Below are positions 26,911 to 36,413 of a stretch of DNA of 64,000 nt, piece after piece. Position numbers and translations under genes: made by a program. This DNA comes from Thalassotalea atypica (GTDB lineage: Bacteria > Pseudomonadota > Gammaproteobacteria > Enterobacterales > Alteromonadaceae): positions 868,001 through 932,000 of the forward strand of contig NZ_AP027364.1 of NCBI RefSeq assembly GCF_030295975.1, in the 5' to 3' direction. Positions within the stretch are counted from its first letter, which is position 1; every line of letters starts with the position of its first letter. The notes beneath the pieces were generated by a model. The model saw nothing but the letters and a program-made list of their open reading frames with translations. It searched no databases and had not been told where the DNA came from.

Positions 26911-27952
26911 TGAATCACAAGAATTAGCCCCAATGGCTAGTGGCTTTGACGTTGATAAACTCGACGGTGTCGAAAAAGCCTCAATATTATTATTAAGCTT
27001 ATCTGAAGAAGATGCCGCGCAAATTCTTAAGCATTTAGAGCCAAAGCAAGTGCAACAGGTCGGTATGGTCATGGCGGCGATGGAAGATTTTACCCAAGAG
27101 AAAATCACTGCCGTTCACAAGCTGTTTATCAATGAAATTCAAAACTTCAGTACCATAGGTTTCCAATCAGAAGAGTTTGTGCGTAAAGCGCTTACTGCGG
27201 CATTAGGTGAAGACAAAGCCGGTAATTTAATTGATCAGATTGTAATGGGGGGCGGCGCCAAAGGCCTTGATTCATTGAAATGGATGGATTCAAAACAAGT
27301 GGCGAATATTATTCGTAACGAACATCCGCAAATTCAGACTATCGTGATGTCATACCTAGACCCTGAACAGTCAGCTGAAATATTAAGTCAGTTCTCAGAA
27401 AAAGTGCGTTTAGATCTAATGATGCGTATTGCTAATTTAGAAGAAGTACAGCCGGCTGCACTACAAGAGCTGAACGAGATTATGGAAAAACAATTTGCTG
27501 GCCAAGCCGGTGCACAAGCAGCGAAAATGGGTGGCCTTAAAGCTGCCGCTGATATCATGAACTACTTAGATACGAATGTAGAAGGTATGTTGATGGACTC
27601 AATTCGCGAGCATGACGAAGAAATGAGTCAACAAATTCAAGATCTTATGTTCGTCTTTGAAAACTTGGCTGATGTTGACGACCGAGGTATCCAAGCAATA
27701 CTGAAAGATGTACAACAAGACGCGCTAATGAAAGCGATCAAAGGTGCGGATGACGCTCTGAAAGAAAAAATCCTTAGCAATATGTCTAAACGTGCGGCAG
27801 AAATGCTGGCTGATGATCTTGAGGCCATGGGACCTGTGCGTATTAGCGAAGTCGAAGCGGCACAAAAAGAAATTCTTTCAGTTGCTCGACGATTATCTGA
27901 CGCCGGTGAAATTATGCTAGGTGGTGCTGGCGGCGGCGATGAGTTCTTATAA
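26903..27952 (+). CDS. fliG: Flagellar motor switch protein FliG
   Basis: FliG couples the stator to the rotor and sets rotation direction together with FliM and FliN. The ATG at 26903 gives 349 residues; a TTG two codons earlier is possible. N-terminal GVEKASILLLSLSEEDA, the central EHPQ motif (NEHPQIQTIVMSYL) that binds FliM, and the C-terminal charged torque helix (DDRGIQAILKDV) are all present. It overlaps the fliF stop by 8 bases. Confidence 0.96.
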   Translation: MSDESQELAPMASGFDVDKLDGVEKASILLLSLSEEDAAQILKHLEPKQVQQVGMVMAAMEDFTQEKITAVHKLFINEIQNFSTIGFQSEEFVRKALTAALGEDKAGNLIDQIVMGGGAKGLDSLKWMDSKQVANIIRNEHPQIQTIVMSYLDPEQSAEILSQFSEKVRLDLMMRIANLEEVQPAALQELNEIMEKQFAGQAGAQAAKMGGLKAAADIMNYLDTNVEGMLMDSIREHDEEMSQQIQDLMFVFENLADVDDRGIQAILKDVQQDALMKAIKGADDALKEKILSNMSKRAAEMLADDLEAMGPVRISEVEAAQKEILSVARRLSDAGEIMLGGAGGGDEFL

Positions 27953-27977
27953 TGAACTCCCTTAATGGCAGTGTATA

Positions 27978-28787
27978 ATGACAGAGACCGAGAAAAAACA
28001 AGCTAGTTTAAACGAAAGTACCGACAAAAGTGCGACACCAGATCAAGACATTATTTGGAATTTTCCTGATGTTGAGTCGACTCCGTCTGAAGAAGAGCAG
28101 TTGAAAACTAATGCTATTGGTAAAAATAGAACGTGGCGATATGAGCCACCGGAAGAGCCAGAGCCAGAGCCTGTTCCGTTAACGGCTGATGAAATAGAAC
28201 AAATTCGCCAAGCCGCCTATGAAGACGGCTTTAATCAGGGTAAGGAAGAAGGCTATTCAAAAGGCTACGATGAGGGAAAAGCTACAGGCCATGAAGATGG
28301 GCTTAAGCTAGGTCATGACGAAGGGTTAGCCAAAGGTCTTGAGCATGGGGAGCAACAAATCAATGATTTGGCGGTAATATGGCAAAAGCAAATTGATCAA
28401 TTGCATCAACCATTAGCTGTGCTTGAAACCAATGTTGAAGTGCAATTGCTTGAACTTGTGATGCAACTAACTGAAGCTGTGGTGCTTCAGGAAGCCAAAA
28501 CCAATCCTGACATTTTAATGTCAGCGATTACTGCGGGCATCAAGTCATTACCTAGCCAAGATAGCCAAACACAAATTTTACTCAATCCATTAGACATCAG
28601 CATTGTAGAACAACAATTTGGTGAAGCTTATGTCAAAGAACAGGGTTGGCGATTGCTCGCTGCACCACAATTTGAACAGGGCAGCTGCCAAATAGAAAAC
28701 AGTACCTCCAATATCGACATCCGCGTTAAATCAAGATTAAAGCAAGTATTGGAATCATTTTTGCACGATGCTTTACATCAGAAGTAA
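27978..28787 (+). CDS. fliH: Flagellar export ATPase regulator FliH
   Basis: FliH binds and restrains the FliI ATPase and links it to the FliN ring. The 269-residue protein has a Glu/Pro-rich N-terminus (PEEPEPEPVP). A long GxxxG ladder follows, in which glycine occurs at every fourth residue from G84 to G124 (eleven in a row). The C-terminal FliH domain (about 140-265) contains the VQLLELVMQLTEAVV helix. It lies 25 bases after fliG. Confidence 0.93.
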   Translation: MTETEKKQASLNESTDKSATPDQDIIWNFPDVESTPSEEEQLKTNAIGKNRTWRYEPPEEPEPEPVPLTADEIEQIRQAAYEDGFNQGKEEGYSKGYDEGKATGHEDGLKLGHDEGLAKGLEHGEQQINDLAVIWQKQIDQLHQPLAVLETNVEVQLLELVMQLTEAVVLQEAKTNPDILMSAITAGIKSLPSQDSQTQILLNPLDISIVEQQFGEAYVKEQGWRLLAAPQFEQGSCQIENSTSNIDIRVKSRLKQVLESFLHDALHQK

Positions 28788-28803
28788 CCGTCAATAATTT
28801 AAC

Positions 28804-30174
28804 ATGATCGATAGTGCGCGTTTAGCGGCAAGATTACAAAACTGTAAATCATACATTCATCCGTTTAATGAAGCGGTTGCTGGGCGATTAATACGTGTAG
28901 TTGGGTTAACATTGGAAGCCGTAGGAGTTAAGGCTCATGTCGGAAGTCAATGTCTAGTTGAAACCGCTCACGGAGAATTAATTGCCGAAGTTGTTGGCTT
29001 CGCCGATGATAAAACCTACCTAATGCCTGAAGAAAGTTTAAAAGGTGTTCTGCCAGGCGCACGTGTGGTTCCTTTATCGACCAAAGCAAAAATTCCTTTC
29101 TCAATGGATTTACTAGGCCGTGTTATTGACGGTGTCGGTAAGCCGATTGATGGTAAAGGGCCGATCAAAGATGACGAGCATTATCGCATTTCAAGCGAAC
29201 CGATTAACCCACTAGCAAGGCGAGCAATAAGCGAGCCTCTGGATGTCGGTGTACGCTCAATTAACGGATTTGTTACCGTTGGGCAAGGTCAACGGATGGG
29301 ATTGTTTGCCGGCTCTGGTGTCGGTAAAAGTGTGCTGTTAGGCATGATGACCCGAGGTACCACGGCGGATGTTATTGTCGTTGGCTTAGTCGGTGAGCGT
29401 GGCCGAGAAGTTAAAGAATTTATCGAAGAAATTCTAGGAGAGCAAGGACGTGCCCGCTCGGTTGTGGTCGCAGCACCTGCTGATTGCTCTCCGCTGATGC
29501 GATTAAAAGGTTGCGAAACTGCGGTACAAATCAGTGAGTATTTTCGCGACCAAGGGTTGAACGTTTTACTATTGTTAGACTCACTCACCCGTTATGCACA
29601 AGCGCAGCGTGAAATCGCTCTTGCTGTAGGTGAGCCACCAGCGACGAAGGGCTATCCACCTTCAGTATTTTCAAAACTTCCTCAACTGGTAGAGCGGGCC
29701 GGCAATGGAGGCGATGGACAAGGCTCTATTACTGCATTTTATACCGTATTAACTGAGGGAGACGATTTACAAGATCCTATCGCTGATGCAGCACGTGCCA
29801 TTTTAGATGGCCATATCGTACTATCACGAGAACTGGCTGATGCCGGTCATTACCCTGCAATTGATATTGAGGGTTCAATTAGTCGAGTAATGCCCGCCAT
29901 CACTTCTGACGAACATCAACAACTGGCACAGGTGATGAAGCAAAACTACTCTTTGTATCAACAGAATAAAGATCTTATTGCTATTGGTGCCTACACCAAA
30001 GGTAGTGATCCAAGAATAGATCAGTCGATTAACCTCTTACCAGTGATTAACTTCTATTTGCAGCAAAAAATGCGTGAAGTGATCCCCTACGATCAAAGTC
30101 TGGCGCAGTTGCAAGAAATTATCGCAGCAGCGCAAGCACACAATAATCAAAATCAAGGTAACAATGCTGCTTAA
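28804..30174 (+). CDS. fliI: Flagellum-specific export ATPase FliI
   Basis: FliI is the hexameric ATPase that energises substrate unloading at the export gate; it is related to the F1 beta subunit. The 456-residue length is typical. Walker A is at about 169-177 (AGSGVGKSV), followed by [12 protein letters not shown] and Walker B in [20 protein letters not shown]. The glycine-rich [14 protein letters not shown] segment is diagnostic. It follows fliH by 16 bases. Confidence 0.97.
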   Translation: MIDSARLAARLQNCKSYIHPFNEAVAGRLIRVVGLTLEAVGVKAHVGSQCLVETAHGELIAEVVGFADDKTYLMPEESLKGVLPGARVVPLSTKAKIPFSMDLLGRVIDGVGKPIDGKGPIKDDEHYRISSEPINPLARRAISEPLDVGVRSINGFVTVGQGQRMGLFAGSGVGKSVLLGMMTRGTTADVIVVGLVGERGREVKEFIEEILGEQGRARSVVVAAPADCSPLMRLKGCETAVQISEYFRDQGLNVLLLLDSLTRYAQAQREIALAVGEPPATKGYPPSVFSKLPQLVERAGNGGDGQGSITAFYTVLTEGDDLQDPIADAARAILDGHIVLSRELADAGHYPAIDIEGSISRVMPAITSDEHQQLAQVMKQNYSLYQQNKDLIAIGAYTKGSDPRIDQSINLLPVINFYLQQKMREVIPYDQSLAQLQEIIAAAQAHNNQNQGNNAA

Positions 30175-30207
30175 TTGGGCTCAAACGCAGAATAAGGAGA
30201 TTGATGT

Positions 30208-30648
30208 ATGTCATCGAAACAATTAGATGTTTTATATCGCTTTGAGAAAGATAATGAACGAAAAACGGCACTGCAACTTCAAGATGCAGAGCTGGAATAT
30301 CAACAGAATTTAGATCGACTCAATGGTGTTGGCGATTATCGGCTTGAGTACATGAAACGATTGAATCAACGCTCTATTGAGGGCATTGATAGTGCAACTT
30401 ATAACCATTTCTTATCCTTCATTGCTAAGTTAGATCAAGCAGGCGAGCAAGTGAAAATAGCCATAGAACAGTCAAAGGCAATGATGGAACATCGTAAAAA
30501 CCTTTGGCTAAAACAACGCCAAAAATTGCAAGCTGTTGAACATTTACGTGAAATACAAATGAAAAAAGAAGCGCTGAAGGCACAGCGTCAAGAACAAAAA
30601 ATGTTTGATGAAATTGCCACGCAGCAGTTTGTCAGAAGAAAAGCTTAG
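30208..30648 (+). CDS. fliJ: Flagellar export chaperone FliJ
   Basis: FliJ is a small antiparallel coiled-coil protein that sits in the FliI hexamer and contacts FlhA. The 146 residues are almost all charged coiled coil with repeated Gln/Lys/Glu, the expected pattern. A TAAGGAG ribosome site precedes the ATG. It is the last gene of the fliEFGHIJ operon; its stop codon lies within a hairpin with a T tract. Confidence 0.88.
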   Translation: MSSKQLDVLYRFEKDNERKTALQLQDAELEYQQNLDRLNGVGDYRLEYMKRLNQRSIEGIDSATYNHFLSFIAKLDQAGEQVKIAIEQSKAMMEHRKNLWLKQRQKLQAVEHLREIQMKKEALKAQRQEQKMFDEIATQQFVRRKA

Positions 30649-30661
30649 TACTAAGTTTTCT
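30637..30661 (+). terminator. Hairpin with T tract over the fliJ stop codon
   Basis: AGAAAA-G-CTTAG pairs with CTAAGTTTTCT around a 2-base centre, with one bulged G. The downstream arm includes four T. It probably ends fliEFGHIJ transcription before the separate fliK promoter, although the AU-rich stem is weak. Confidence 0.4.
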
Positions 30662-30687
30662 TAATACTTAATCAACTTTGAATAAAT

Positions 30688-30703
30688 TGGAGCAATAATT
30701 GCT
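30688..30703 (+). promoter_or_regulatory. Sigma-54 promoter of the fliK operon
   Basis: TGGAGCAATAATTGCT has exact spacing, a perfect TTGCT -12 element and 9 of 11 positions overall. Transcription would start near 30714, about 75 bases before fliK. The leader has a weak FleQ-like stretch at 30762-30775. Confidence 0.55.
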
Positions 30704-30788
30704 TAATACCTTGAAGTAGTGCTAAGAAGTTCACAATTAGTTTGAATATTCACTAGTTGTTTTCAATAAGTTAAGGACTGAATTTTAT

Positions 30789-32807
30789 ATGTCACAAGTT
30801 AAATTACTCGCCGTTGATTTGACGCAAGCTGTTGAAAGTAAACATGAAAACCCTGTGCCTGCCGGAGCGGAAAAAAATGCAGGTGCCTTTGCTGAGCTAG
30901 TGGACAAACAAATGTCGCGAGATGCCAATGGCAACGACAGCCGTGCTTTTTCAGGTAAAAGCGGCAAAGAATTGTCGACAGAGCAACATGGCAACAATAG
31001 CTCACAAGTAAAACAGTCAACCTTGAAAAACGCTGAACAAGCGTTAAATGAGGCTGCTGAACGTCAACAAAGTGCTGTTGCTAACACTCAAGTAAAAGGT
31101 AAATCTGCAGACAGCCCATTGCGTGACGAAAGTTATTCAGAGAAAACAGAGCTAGGATCAGTGGAACAAGCCCTCCCTGACCAACAAACAGTTGATGATA
31201 ACACCGAGAATGTTGATGAGTCACAAGCGCTTTTAAACCTACTTTCAGCATCAAATGGTATGTTAACCCCTTTCTCTCCTGAGCATATATCAACTGGTGG
31301 CACTGGATCTGAAGTATCGGCTGACTATGTAGGCCCTGAGGATGAGAAACTCTCTTTAGAGCAAGCCAACAAAATATCACTTAAAGAAGAATTGAATCAA
31401 CTTAAAAAGCTGCATAGTGATGCACAGATTGGTGACAAAAGTGTGACCTCTAATGCAGATAAACTTGCCAATGCAGCTGCAGCACAGCAACTAACCGAAG
31501 ACGCTAAGGTTGATGACAATATTGTTTCTAAAGCTAGCCAAACGTCACTGACGGAGCAAGAGTCTGATAGGGAAGCTAGTGAAGGTAAAAGAGCAGCTAA
31601 AGGTGCGATAACATCAATCGAGCAATTAGCTTTATCGACAAAGAAAGGAGCTGCAAAGCCAATATCGCCTGAATTGTTGTCTAAGATACAACAAAGTACA
31701 GATGAAGTACTTAGTGAACAGCAACTTAACGAACTGGCGAATAAACTGAACTTAAATTCTAAGGCAAAAGATCTCTTAATGAACCAACCAGGCAGCCCTC
31801 AAACGAAAAATGTGCTGTCAGCAATGGAGTCAGAAGTTAGCACCAATAAGTCGGGAAACACTGACAAAACCTTGGATAAATCAATTTCAGCTGAAAAAAT
31901 GTTAGCTGCTCAAATGAACGGTATTGCACAAAGCCAAGCAGAAGCGGTTGAAAGTAAAAATGGCGAGCAACAGATTGCACAAGTAGCACTAGCTAAACAA
32001 ATGGATAAGTCATCAATCAAAGTACCTAATAATTTGGTAAGTTCAATTAAAGGCTCAAATGCTTTGCCTCAAGCCGATGCCAATTTGTCGCAGTCTGCTG
32101 GCGCATTTGAGCAGAGCAATAAAGAGCATAGTAGTGAAGCAAAATCTGAATTGATAAACCAGCAATTACAGCTAGAAACAAATGAAGAAATGGCACTTAA
32201 GCCTGATAAAGCGATCAGTAAAAGTATGGTAGCAGAGACGTTGCAACATACCGGCGGATTGATCAATTCTGCTAGGCTAGATGCAGAGCAAATAGAAGAT
32301 AGTGCCAATGAGCATTTAGTTGAGCAATTGACGAATCGTGTTGTAAAAGAAAACCAACAAGTACAAAAAACTCAACTAGCTACTGACACCATTGCAATAT
32401 ATAAAAAAGAATTCGCCAATGAAGTCAAAGAGAAAGTAATGGTGATGATAAATCAAAAGTTGCAACAAGTGGATATTCAATTAGACCCTCCTGAATTGGG
32501 CAACATGCATGTGCGTGTTAATTTGCAAAATGAACAAGCATCAGTGAGTTTTATGGTACAAAACCAACAAGCTAAAGAAGCGTTAGAGCAGCACATGAAC
32601 AAGTTAAGAGAGATGCTTTCTGAATCAGGTGTTGATGTGGGGGATGCGAATATTGAACATCGAAACGCTTCATCTGGCAATGGTGAATCAGAAGCGGGTG
32701 AAGGGCATTTTTCTGACGGCGAAACTGACGATGACGCAGCCCAAGTAGCAACACTTGCGGCTAATGTGGTTAAAGCTTCAGCAGTTGGCGTTGATTTTTA
32801 CGCTTAG
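30789..32807 (+). CDS. fliK: Flagellar hook-length control protein FliK
   Basis: FliK is an exported molecular ruler that switches the export gate from hook to filament substrates. It is large (672 residues). Most of it (1-520) is a low-complexity Ser/Glu/Lys/Gln-rich ruler with no strong motif. The conserved Flg_hook domain lies at about 535-620 with QVDIQLDPPELGNMHVRV and QQAKEALEQHMNKLREML. An acidic tail follows. The length of the ruler suggests a long hook, or only low constraint on the disordered part. Confidence 0.92.
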   Translation: MSQVKLLAVDLTQAVESKHENPVPAGAEKNAGAFAELVDKQMSRDANGNDSRAFSGKSGKELSTEQHGNNSSQVKQSTLKNAEQALNEAAERQQSAVANTQVKGKSADSPLRDESYSEKTELGSVEQALPDQQTVDDNTENVDESQALLNLLSASNGMLTPFSPEHISTGGTGSEVSADYVGPEDEKLSLEQANKISLKEELNQLKKLHSDAQIGDKSVTSNADKLANAAAAQQLTEDAKVDDNIVSKASQTSLTEQESDREASEGKRAAKGAITSIEQLALSTKKGAAKPISPELLSKIQQSTDEVLSEQQLNELANKLNLNSKAKDLLMNQPGSPQTKNVLSAMESEVSTNKSGNTDKTLDKSISAEKMLAAQMNGIAQSQAEAVESKNGEQQIAQVALAKQMDKSSIKVPNNLVSSIKGSNALPQADANLSQSAGAFEQSNKEHSSEAKSELINQQLQLETNEEMALKPDKAISKSMVAETLQHTGGLINSARLDAEQIEDSANEHLVEQLTNRVVKENQQVQKTQLATDTIAIYKKEFANEVKEKVMVMINQKLQQVDIQLDPPELGNMHVRVNLQNEQASVSFMVQNQQAKEALEQHMNKLREMLSESGVDVGDANIEHRNASSGNGESEAGEGHFSDGETDDDAAQVATLAANVVKASAVGVDFYA

Positions 32808-32903
32808 AGCAGGAAAACACATTGGATAAAGCAGCGCTTAACGATATAGTTTACCAATAAAAACAAGCTATAAATTGTAGCTGCATATTTGTAAGGGTGA
32901 GTG

Positions 32904-33446
32904 ATGGCAGATGAAAAAGAATTAGAATTAGATAACGGTGGTGGAAATAAGAAAAAACTGATCATTATTATTGCCGTAGTCGTCTTGTTGCTAGCAGGTG
33001 GTGGTGGTTATTTTTTCTTTATGTCAGGTTCGGATGAACCTTCTGCCGCTGATATTGACGCCGCATTAGACTCTGGTGAAGCGAGTACAGCTGATGTTGC
33101 AGCAGAGCCGACCGGTGCGAGTGCAGGAAATGCGCTTTATGTACCAATGCCTCGTCCATTTAGGTTCAATGTACCAGGTACGGCTCGTGATCGTTTCGTT
33201 GAGATCAGAGTACAATTACTGGTTCGCGGCTCAGACAACGAAGAAGAATCGAAAAAGCACGTGCCTTTGATTGAAAACACGTTACTGTCGGTATTCTCAC
33301 AAGCCAATGCTGATGATTTGGCTACGAGTGCCGGAAAAACATCATTGAAACAAAAAGCTCTGGCTGCAGTACAAAAAGAAATGACTGAAATCAACGGCAA
33401 AAAAACAGTTGAGCAAGTGCTATTTACTGGTTTTGTAATGCAATAA
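32904..33446 (+). CDS. fliL: Flagellar basal-body-associated protein FliL
   Basis: FliL is a single-pass inner-membrane protein that surrounds and stabilises the stators. The ATG at 32904 (180 residues) is preceded by AAGGGTGAG; a GTG directly upstream is an alternative. One membrane helix is at about 18-40 (KLIIIIAVVVLLLAGGGGYF). The periplasmic stomatin-like domain follows an Ala/Asp-rich linker. It is in the usual place before fliM. Confidence 0.92.
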   Translation: MADEKELELDNGGGNKKKLIIIIAVVVLLLAGGGGYFFFMSGSDEPSAADIDAALDSGEASTADVAAEPTGASAGNALYVPMPRPFRFNVPGTARDRFVEIRVQLLVRGSDNEEESKKHVPLIENTLLSVFSQANADDLATSAGKTSLKQKALAAVQKEMTEINGKKTVEQVLFTGFVMQ

Positions 33447-33478
33447 CCCAATTTGAACATTATATAGAGTACGAATGA

Positions 33479-34546
33479 GTGAGTGACTTATTATCACAAG
33501 ACGAAATTGATGCGCTACTCCACGGTGTTGATGAGGTCGAAGAAGAAGAAGTAATAGAGGATTTTGCGCCGACAGAAGGCACCTCAGATTATGATTTTTC
33601 TTCACAAGATCGCATCGTTCGTGGGCGTATGCCGACACTCGAAATGGTCAATGAACGATTCGCTCGTCATATGCGAATTAGTTTGTTTAACATGATGCGT
33701 CGTACTGCTGAAGTGTCAATTAACGGTATCCAAATGATTAAATTTGGTGAGTACGTACACACCTTGTTCGTACCAACCAGTTTGAATATGGTGCGTTTTA
33801 GACCGTTAAAAGGTACTGCTCTGATCACCATGGAAGCGCGTCTGGTTTTCATTTTAGTGGATAACTTTTTTGGTGGCGATGGTCGATATCATGCAAAAAT
33901 TGAGGGCCGAGAGTTTACACCGACAGAACGTCGAATTATTCAAATGTTACTTAAGCTAATTTTTGAAGATTATAAGGAAGCATGGTCACCAGTGATGGAC
34001 GTGTCTTTTGAATATTTAGACTCAGAAGTTAATCCATCGATGGCTAATATTGTTAGTCCGACCGAAGTTGTTGTGATCAGCTCTTTTCATATTGAACTGG
34101 ATGGTGGTGGTGGTGATTTCCATGTTGCATTACCTTATTCGATGCTAGAGCCTATCCGTGAATTGCTTGATGCTGGTGTGCAAAGTGACAAAGAAGACAC
34201 CGACATGCGTTGGTCGAAAGCCCTTCGCGACGAAATCATGGACGTTCCAGTTGAACTCAGTACCAAGTTCATTGAAGCAGAAATTTCATTGCAAGAAATT
34301 ATGGATCTTAAAGCTGGCGATATTATTCCAATCGAAATGCCTGATCATATTACCGTGTTAGTTGAAGATCTCCCGACCTATCGTGCGAAACTAGGCAGAA
34401 GTCGTGACAACATTGCAATTAAGATAGATCAAAAAATTAAACGACCAGAATCAGTAAAATCTGAATTAACCATATTAACTAAGGGCGGCAAACGACTCGA
34501 CAGTGACGCCGAACTACATCTTCTTGAAGATGATTTAGAGTATTAG
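33479..34546 (+). CDS. fliM: Flagellar motor switch protein FliM
   Basis: FliM is the C-ring component that receives phospho-CheY. The 355-residue protein starts at GTG 33479 with MSDLLSQDEIDALLHGV, the conserved CheY-binding peptide, which confirms the start. The central CheC-like domain (about 45-230) contains the GxMP-type segment GRMPTLEMVNERFARHMR, and a C-terminal SpoA domain with LKAGDIIPIEMPDHITVLV follows. No strong ribosome site is seen before the GTG. Confidence 0.96.
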   Translation: MSDLLSQDEIDALLHGVDEVEEEEVIEDFAPTEGTSDYDFSSQDRIVRGRMPTLEMVNERFARHMRISLFNMMRRTAEVSINGIQMIKFGEYVHTLFVPTSLNMVRFRPLKGTALITMEARLVFILVDNFFGGDGRYHAKIEGREFTPTERRIIQMLLKLIFEDYKEAWSPVMDVSFEYLDSEVNPSMANIVSPTEVVVISSFHIELDGGGGDFHVALPYSMLEPIRELLDAGVQSDKEDTDMRWSKALRDEIMDVPVELSTKFIEAEISLQEIMDLKAGDIIPIEMPDHITVLVEDLPTYRAKLGRSRDNIAIKIDQKIKRPESVKSELTILTKGGKRLDSDAELHLLEDDLEY

Positions 34547-34561
34547 AAAGAGGCAAAGTTT

Positions 34562-34972
34562 ATGAGCACAGAAGATGATGATTTAAGCATGTGGGATGAG
34601 GCATTGTCTGAACAGGCTGATGCTAAAGAACAGGGTGAAAAAGAAGGCGAAGCTGAAGCGGTTGAACTTGATGAATTGCAAGAGGAAACAGACTCTCTTA
34701 GCGGCGATGAAAAGCGCAAATTGGATGCAATTTTAGATATTCCTGTGACCATTTCCATGGAAGTAGGTCGTAGTCATATCAGTATTCGTAATTTATTACA
34801 GTTAAACCAAGGCTCTGTGGTTGAATTAGACAGAGTTGCAGGTGAAGCGCTTGATGTATTGGTTAATGGTACCTTGATTGCTCATGGTGAAGTGGTTGTC
34901 GTTAACGATAAGTTTGGTATTCGTTTAACCGATGTTATTAGCCAAGTTGAACGTATTAAGAAACTAAAGTAG
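34562..34972 (+). CDS. fliN: Flagellar motor switch protein FliN
   Basis: FliN forms the base of the C ring and docks FliH. The 136-residue protein has an acidic N-terminus (EKEGEAEAVELDELQEE) and the SpoA domain from about residue 58 with DIPVTISMEVGRSHISIRNL, QLNQGSVVELDR and VVVNDKFGIRLTDV. It starts 15 bases after fliM. Confidence 0.96.
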   Translation: MSTEDDDLSMWDEALSEQADAKEQGEKEGEAEAVELDELQEETDSLSGDEKRKLDAILDIPVTISMEVGRSHISIRNLLQLNQGSVVELDRVAGEALDVLVNGTLIAHGEVVVVNDKFGIRLTDVISQVERIKKLK

Positions 34973-34979
34973 GGGCGAT

Positions 34980-35387
34980 ATGCGCTTTATTGTCGGAGTA
35001 TACTTATTTCTTATTCCCATTTTTGCTAAGGCTGAAGAAGTTGTACCAGTAGTAGGAAAACATGCCGCAAGTAACTTAGACTCGGTCAGTATCATCTTGT
35101 CCTTGCTGTTGGTGTTGGTTTTTATTGTTGCCTGCGCTTTTATACTTAAAAAATTTCAGCCTAATAGCGTGAAGCTTTCAGGGATGAAAATGATCACTAG
35201 TATGCATCTTGGGACAAAGGAAAAGCTTGTTGTAGTCGAGGTAGACAACAAACAATTGTTGCTTGGCGTCACGGCCAATCAAATCACGCTTATTCAAACC
35301 CTTGAAAATCCAATAGAAGTGGGGCAACCTTTAACGATGGATATTGGTCAAAATATCGTTAAGTTGTTAAAGAAAAATGAAAAATAA
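34980..35387 (+). CDS. fliO: Flagellar biosynthesis protein FliO
   Basis: FliO is a scaffold that helps assemble the FliP5 core of the export gate. It has 135 residues, a signal-like N-terminus ([20 protein letters not shown]), one membrane helix at about 38-60 and the C-terminal [20 protein letters not shown] segment typical of FliO. Its stop overlaps fliP by 11 bases. Confidence 0.9.
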   Translation: MRFIVGVYLFLIPIFAKAEEVVPVVGKHAASNLDSVSIILSLLLVLVFIVACAFILKKFQPNSVKLSGMKMITSMHLGTKEKLVVVEVDNKQLLLGVTANQITLIQTLENPIEVGQPLTMDIGQNIVKLLKKNEK

Positions 35388-36141
35388 TACCTTACTTTCA
35401 GTGCTTATTATTTTATCGAGCTTACTAGTATCAGGCAATGTTATTGCTGCTGATGACTTATCGATGTCAGCATTAACGTTAATCACTAATCCGGATGGCT
35501 CACAAGAATACTCCGTCACCTTACAAATATTGATCTTCATGACCGCATTAGGGTTTATCCCAGCGGCGGTGATCATGATGACATCGTTTACCCGCATTGT
35601 TGTGGTTATGGCCATATTGAGGCAAGCATTTGGTTTACAACAAACGCCGTCCAATCAAGTGATTATCGGGTTAACATTGTTTATGACCATCTTTATCATG
35701 ACACCGGTCTACAACAAAATTGACGAAGACGCTATTCAACCTTATTTGGCTGATCAGTTAACCTCTGTTGAAGCAATTGATAAAGCTAAAGTGCCGCTAC
35801 GCGCTTTTATGTTGGAGCAGACCCGATTAAAAGATTTGAATACGTTGGCAAATATGGCGGGGATTGAGCAAGTAGATAATCCTACAGATTTACCAATGAC
35901 TGTGATCATTCCCTCTTTTGTCATTAGTGAGCTGAAAACTGCTTTTCAAATAGGTTTTATGTTGTTTATTCCTTTCTTGATTATTGACTTAGTGGTCGCC
36001 AGTATATTAATGGCGATGGGGATGATGATGTTATCTCCAATGATTGTGTCTCTTCCGTTTAAGTTGATGTTATTTGTCTTGGTTGATGGTTGGAACCTTG
36101 TGATAGGTACAATCGCAACGAGCTATGGTATGGGGACTTAG
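35377..36141 (+). CDS. fliP: Flagellar export gate protein FliP
   Basis: FliP is the main ring-forming subunit of the export gate channel. The 254-residue protein has a cleavable signal (about 1-25) and four membrane helices. Conserved segments include [36 protein letters not shown] and [10 protein letters not shown]. The ATG overlaps the fliO end and fliQ starts 2 bases after the stop. Confidence 0.97.
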   Translation: MKNNTLLSVLIILSSLLVSGNVIAADDLSMSALTLITNPDGSQEYSVTLQILIFMTALGFIPAAVIMMTSFTRIVVVMAILRQAFGLQQTPSNQVIIGLTLFMTIFIMTPVYNKIDEDAIQPYLADQLTSVEAIDKAKVPLRAFMLEQTRLKDLNTLANMAGIEQVDNPTDLPMTVIIPSFVISELKTAFQIGFMLFIPFLIIDLVVASILMAMGMMMLSPMIVSLPFKLMLFVLVDGWNLVIGTIATSYGMGT

Positions 36142-36143
36142 CG

Positions 36144-36413
36144 ATGTCTCCTGAAGTTTTTGTCGACATATTACGTGACGCACTGTTTTTAGTGATCTTA
36201 CTAGTGAGTGCGGTGATTGTGCCAAGCTTATGTGTCGGCTTGATGGTGGCAGTATTTCAAGCGGCGACATCCATCAATGAGCAAACCCTTAGCTTTCTTC
36301 CTAGGTTAATCGTTACCTTATTAGCATTGATATTTGGGGGCCATTGGTTAGTTCAAAAACTGATGGATTATACCATTCGGTTGGTTTCTAGCATCCCGAG
36401 TGTTATTAGCTAA
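36144..36413 (+). CDS. fliQ: Flagellar export gate protein FliQ
   Basis: The small 89-residue gate subunit has two membrane helices (about 16-40 and 52-74). The ATG at 36144 (MSPEVFVDILRDAL) matches the family start. A longer in-frame reading overlapping fliP has no support. PSLCVGLMVAVFQAATSINE is the signature loop. It overlaps fliR by one base (TAATG). Confidence 0.95.
   Translation: MSPEVFVDILRDALFLVILLVSAVIVPSLCVGLMVAVFQAATSINEQTLSFLPRLIVTLLALIFGGHWLVQKLMDYTIRLVSSIPSVIS

Noticed and set aside
32823-32838. Sigma-54-like TGGATAAAGCAGCGCT before fliL
   Set aside because: Spacing is right but both the -24 and -12 elements are poor (no TTGC), and fliL can be transcribed from the fliK promoter.
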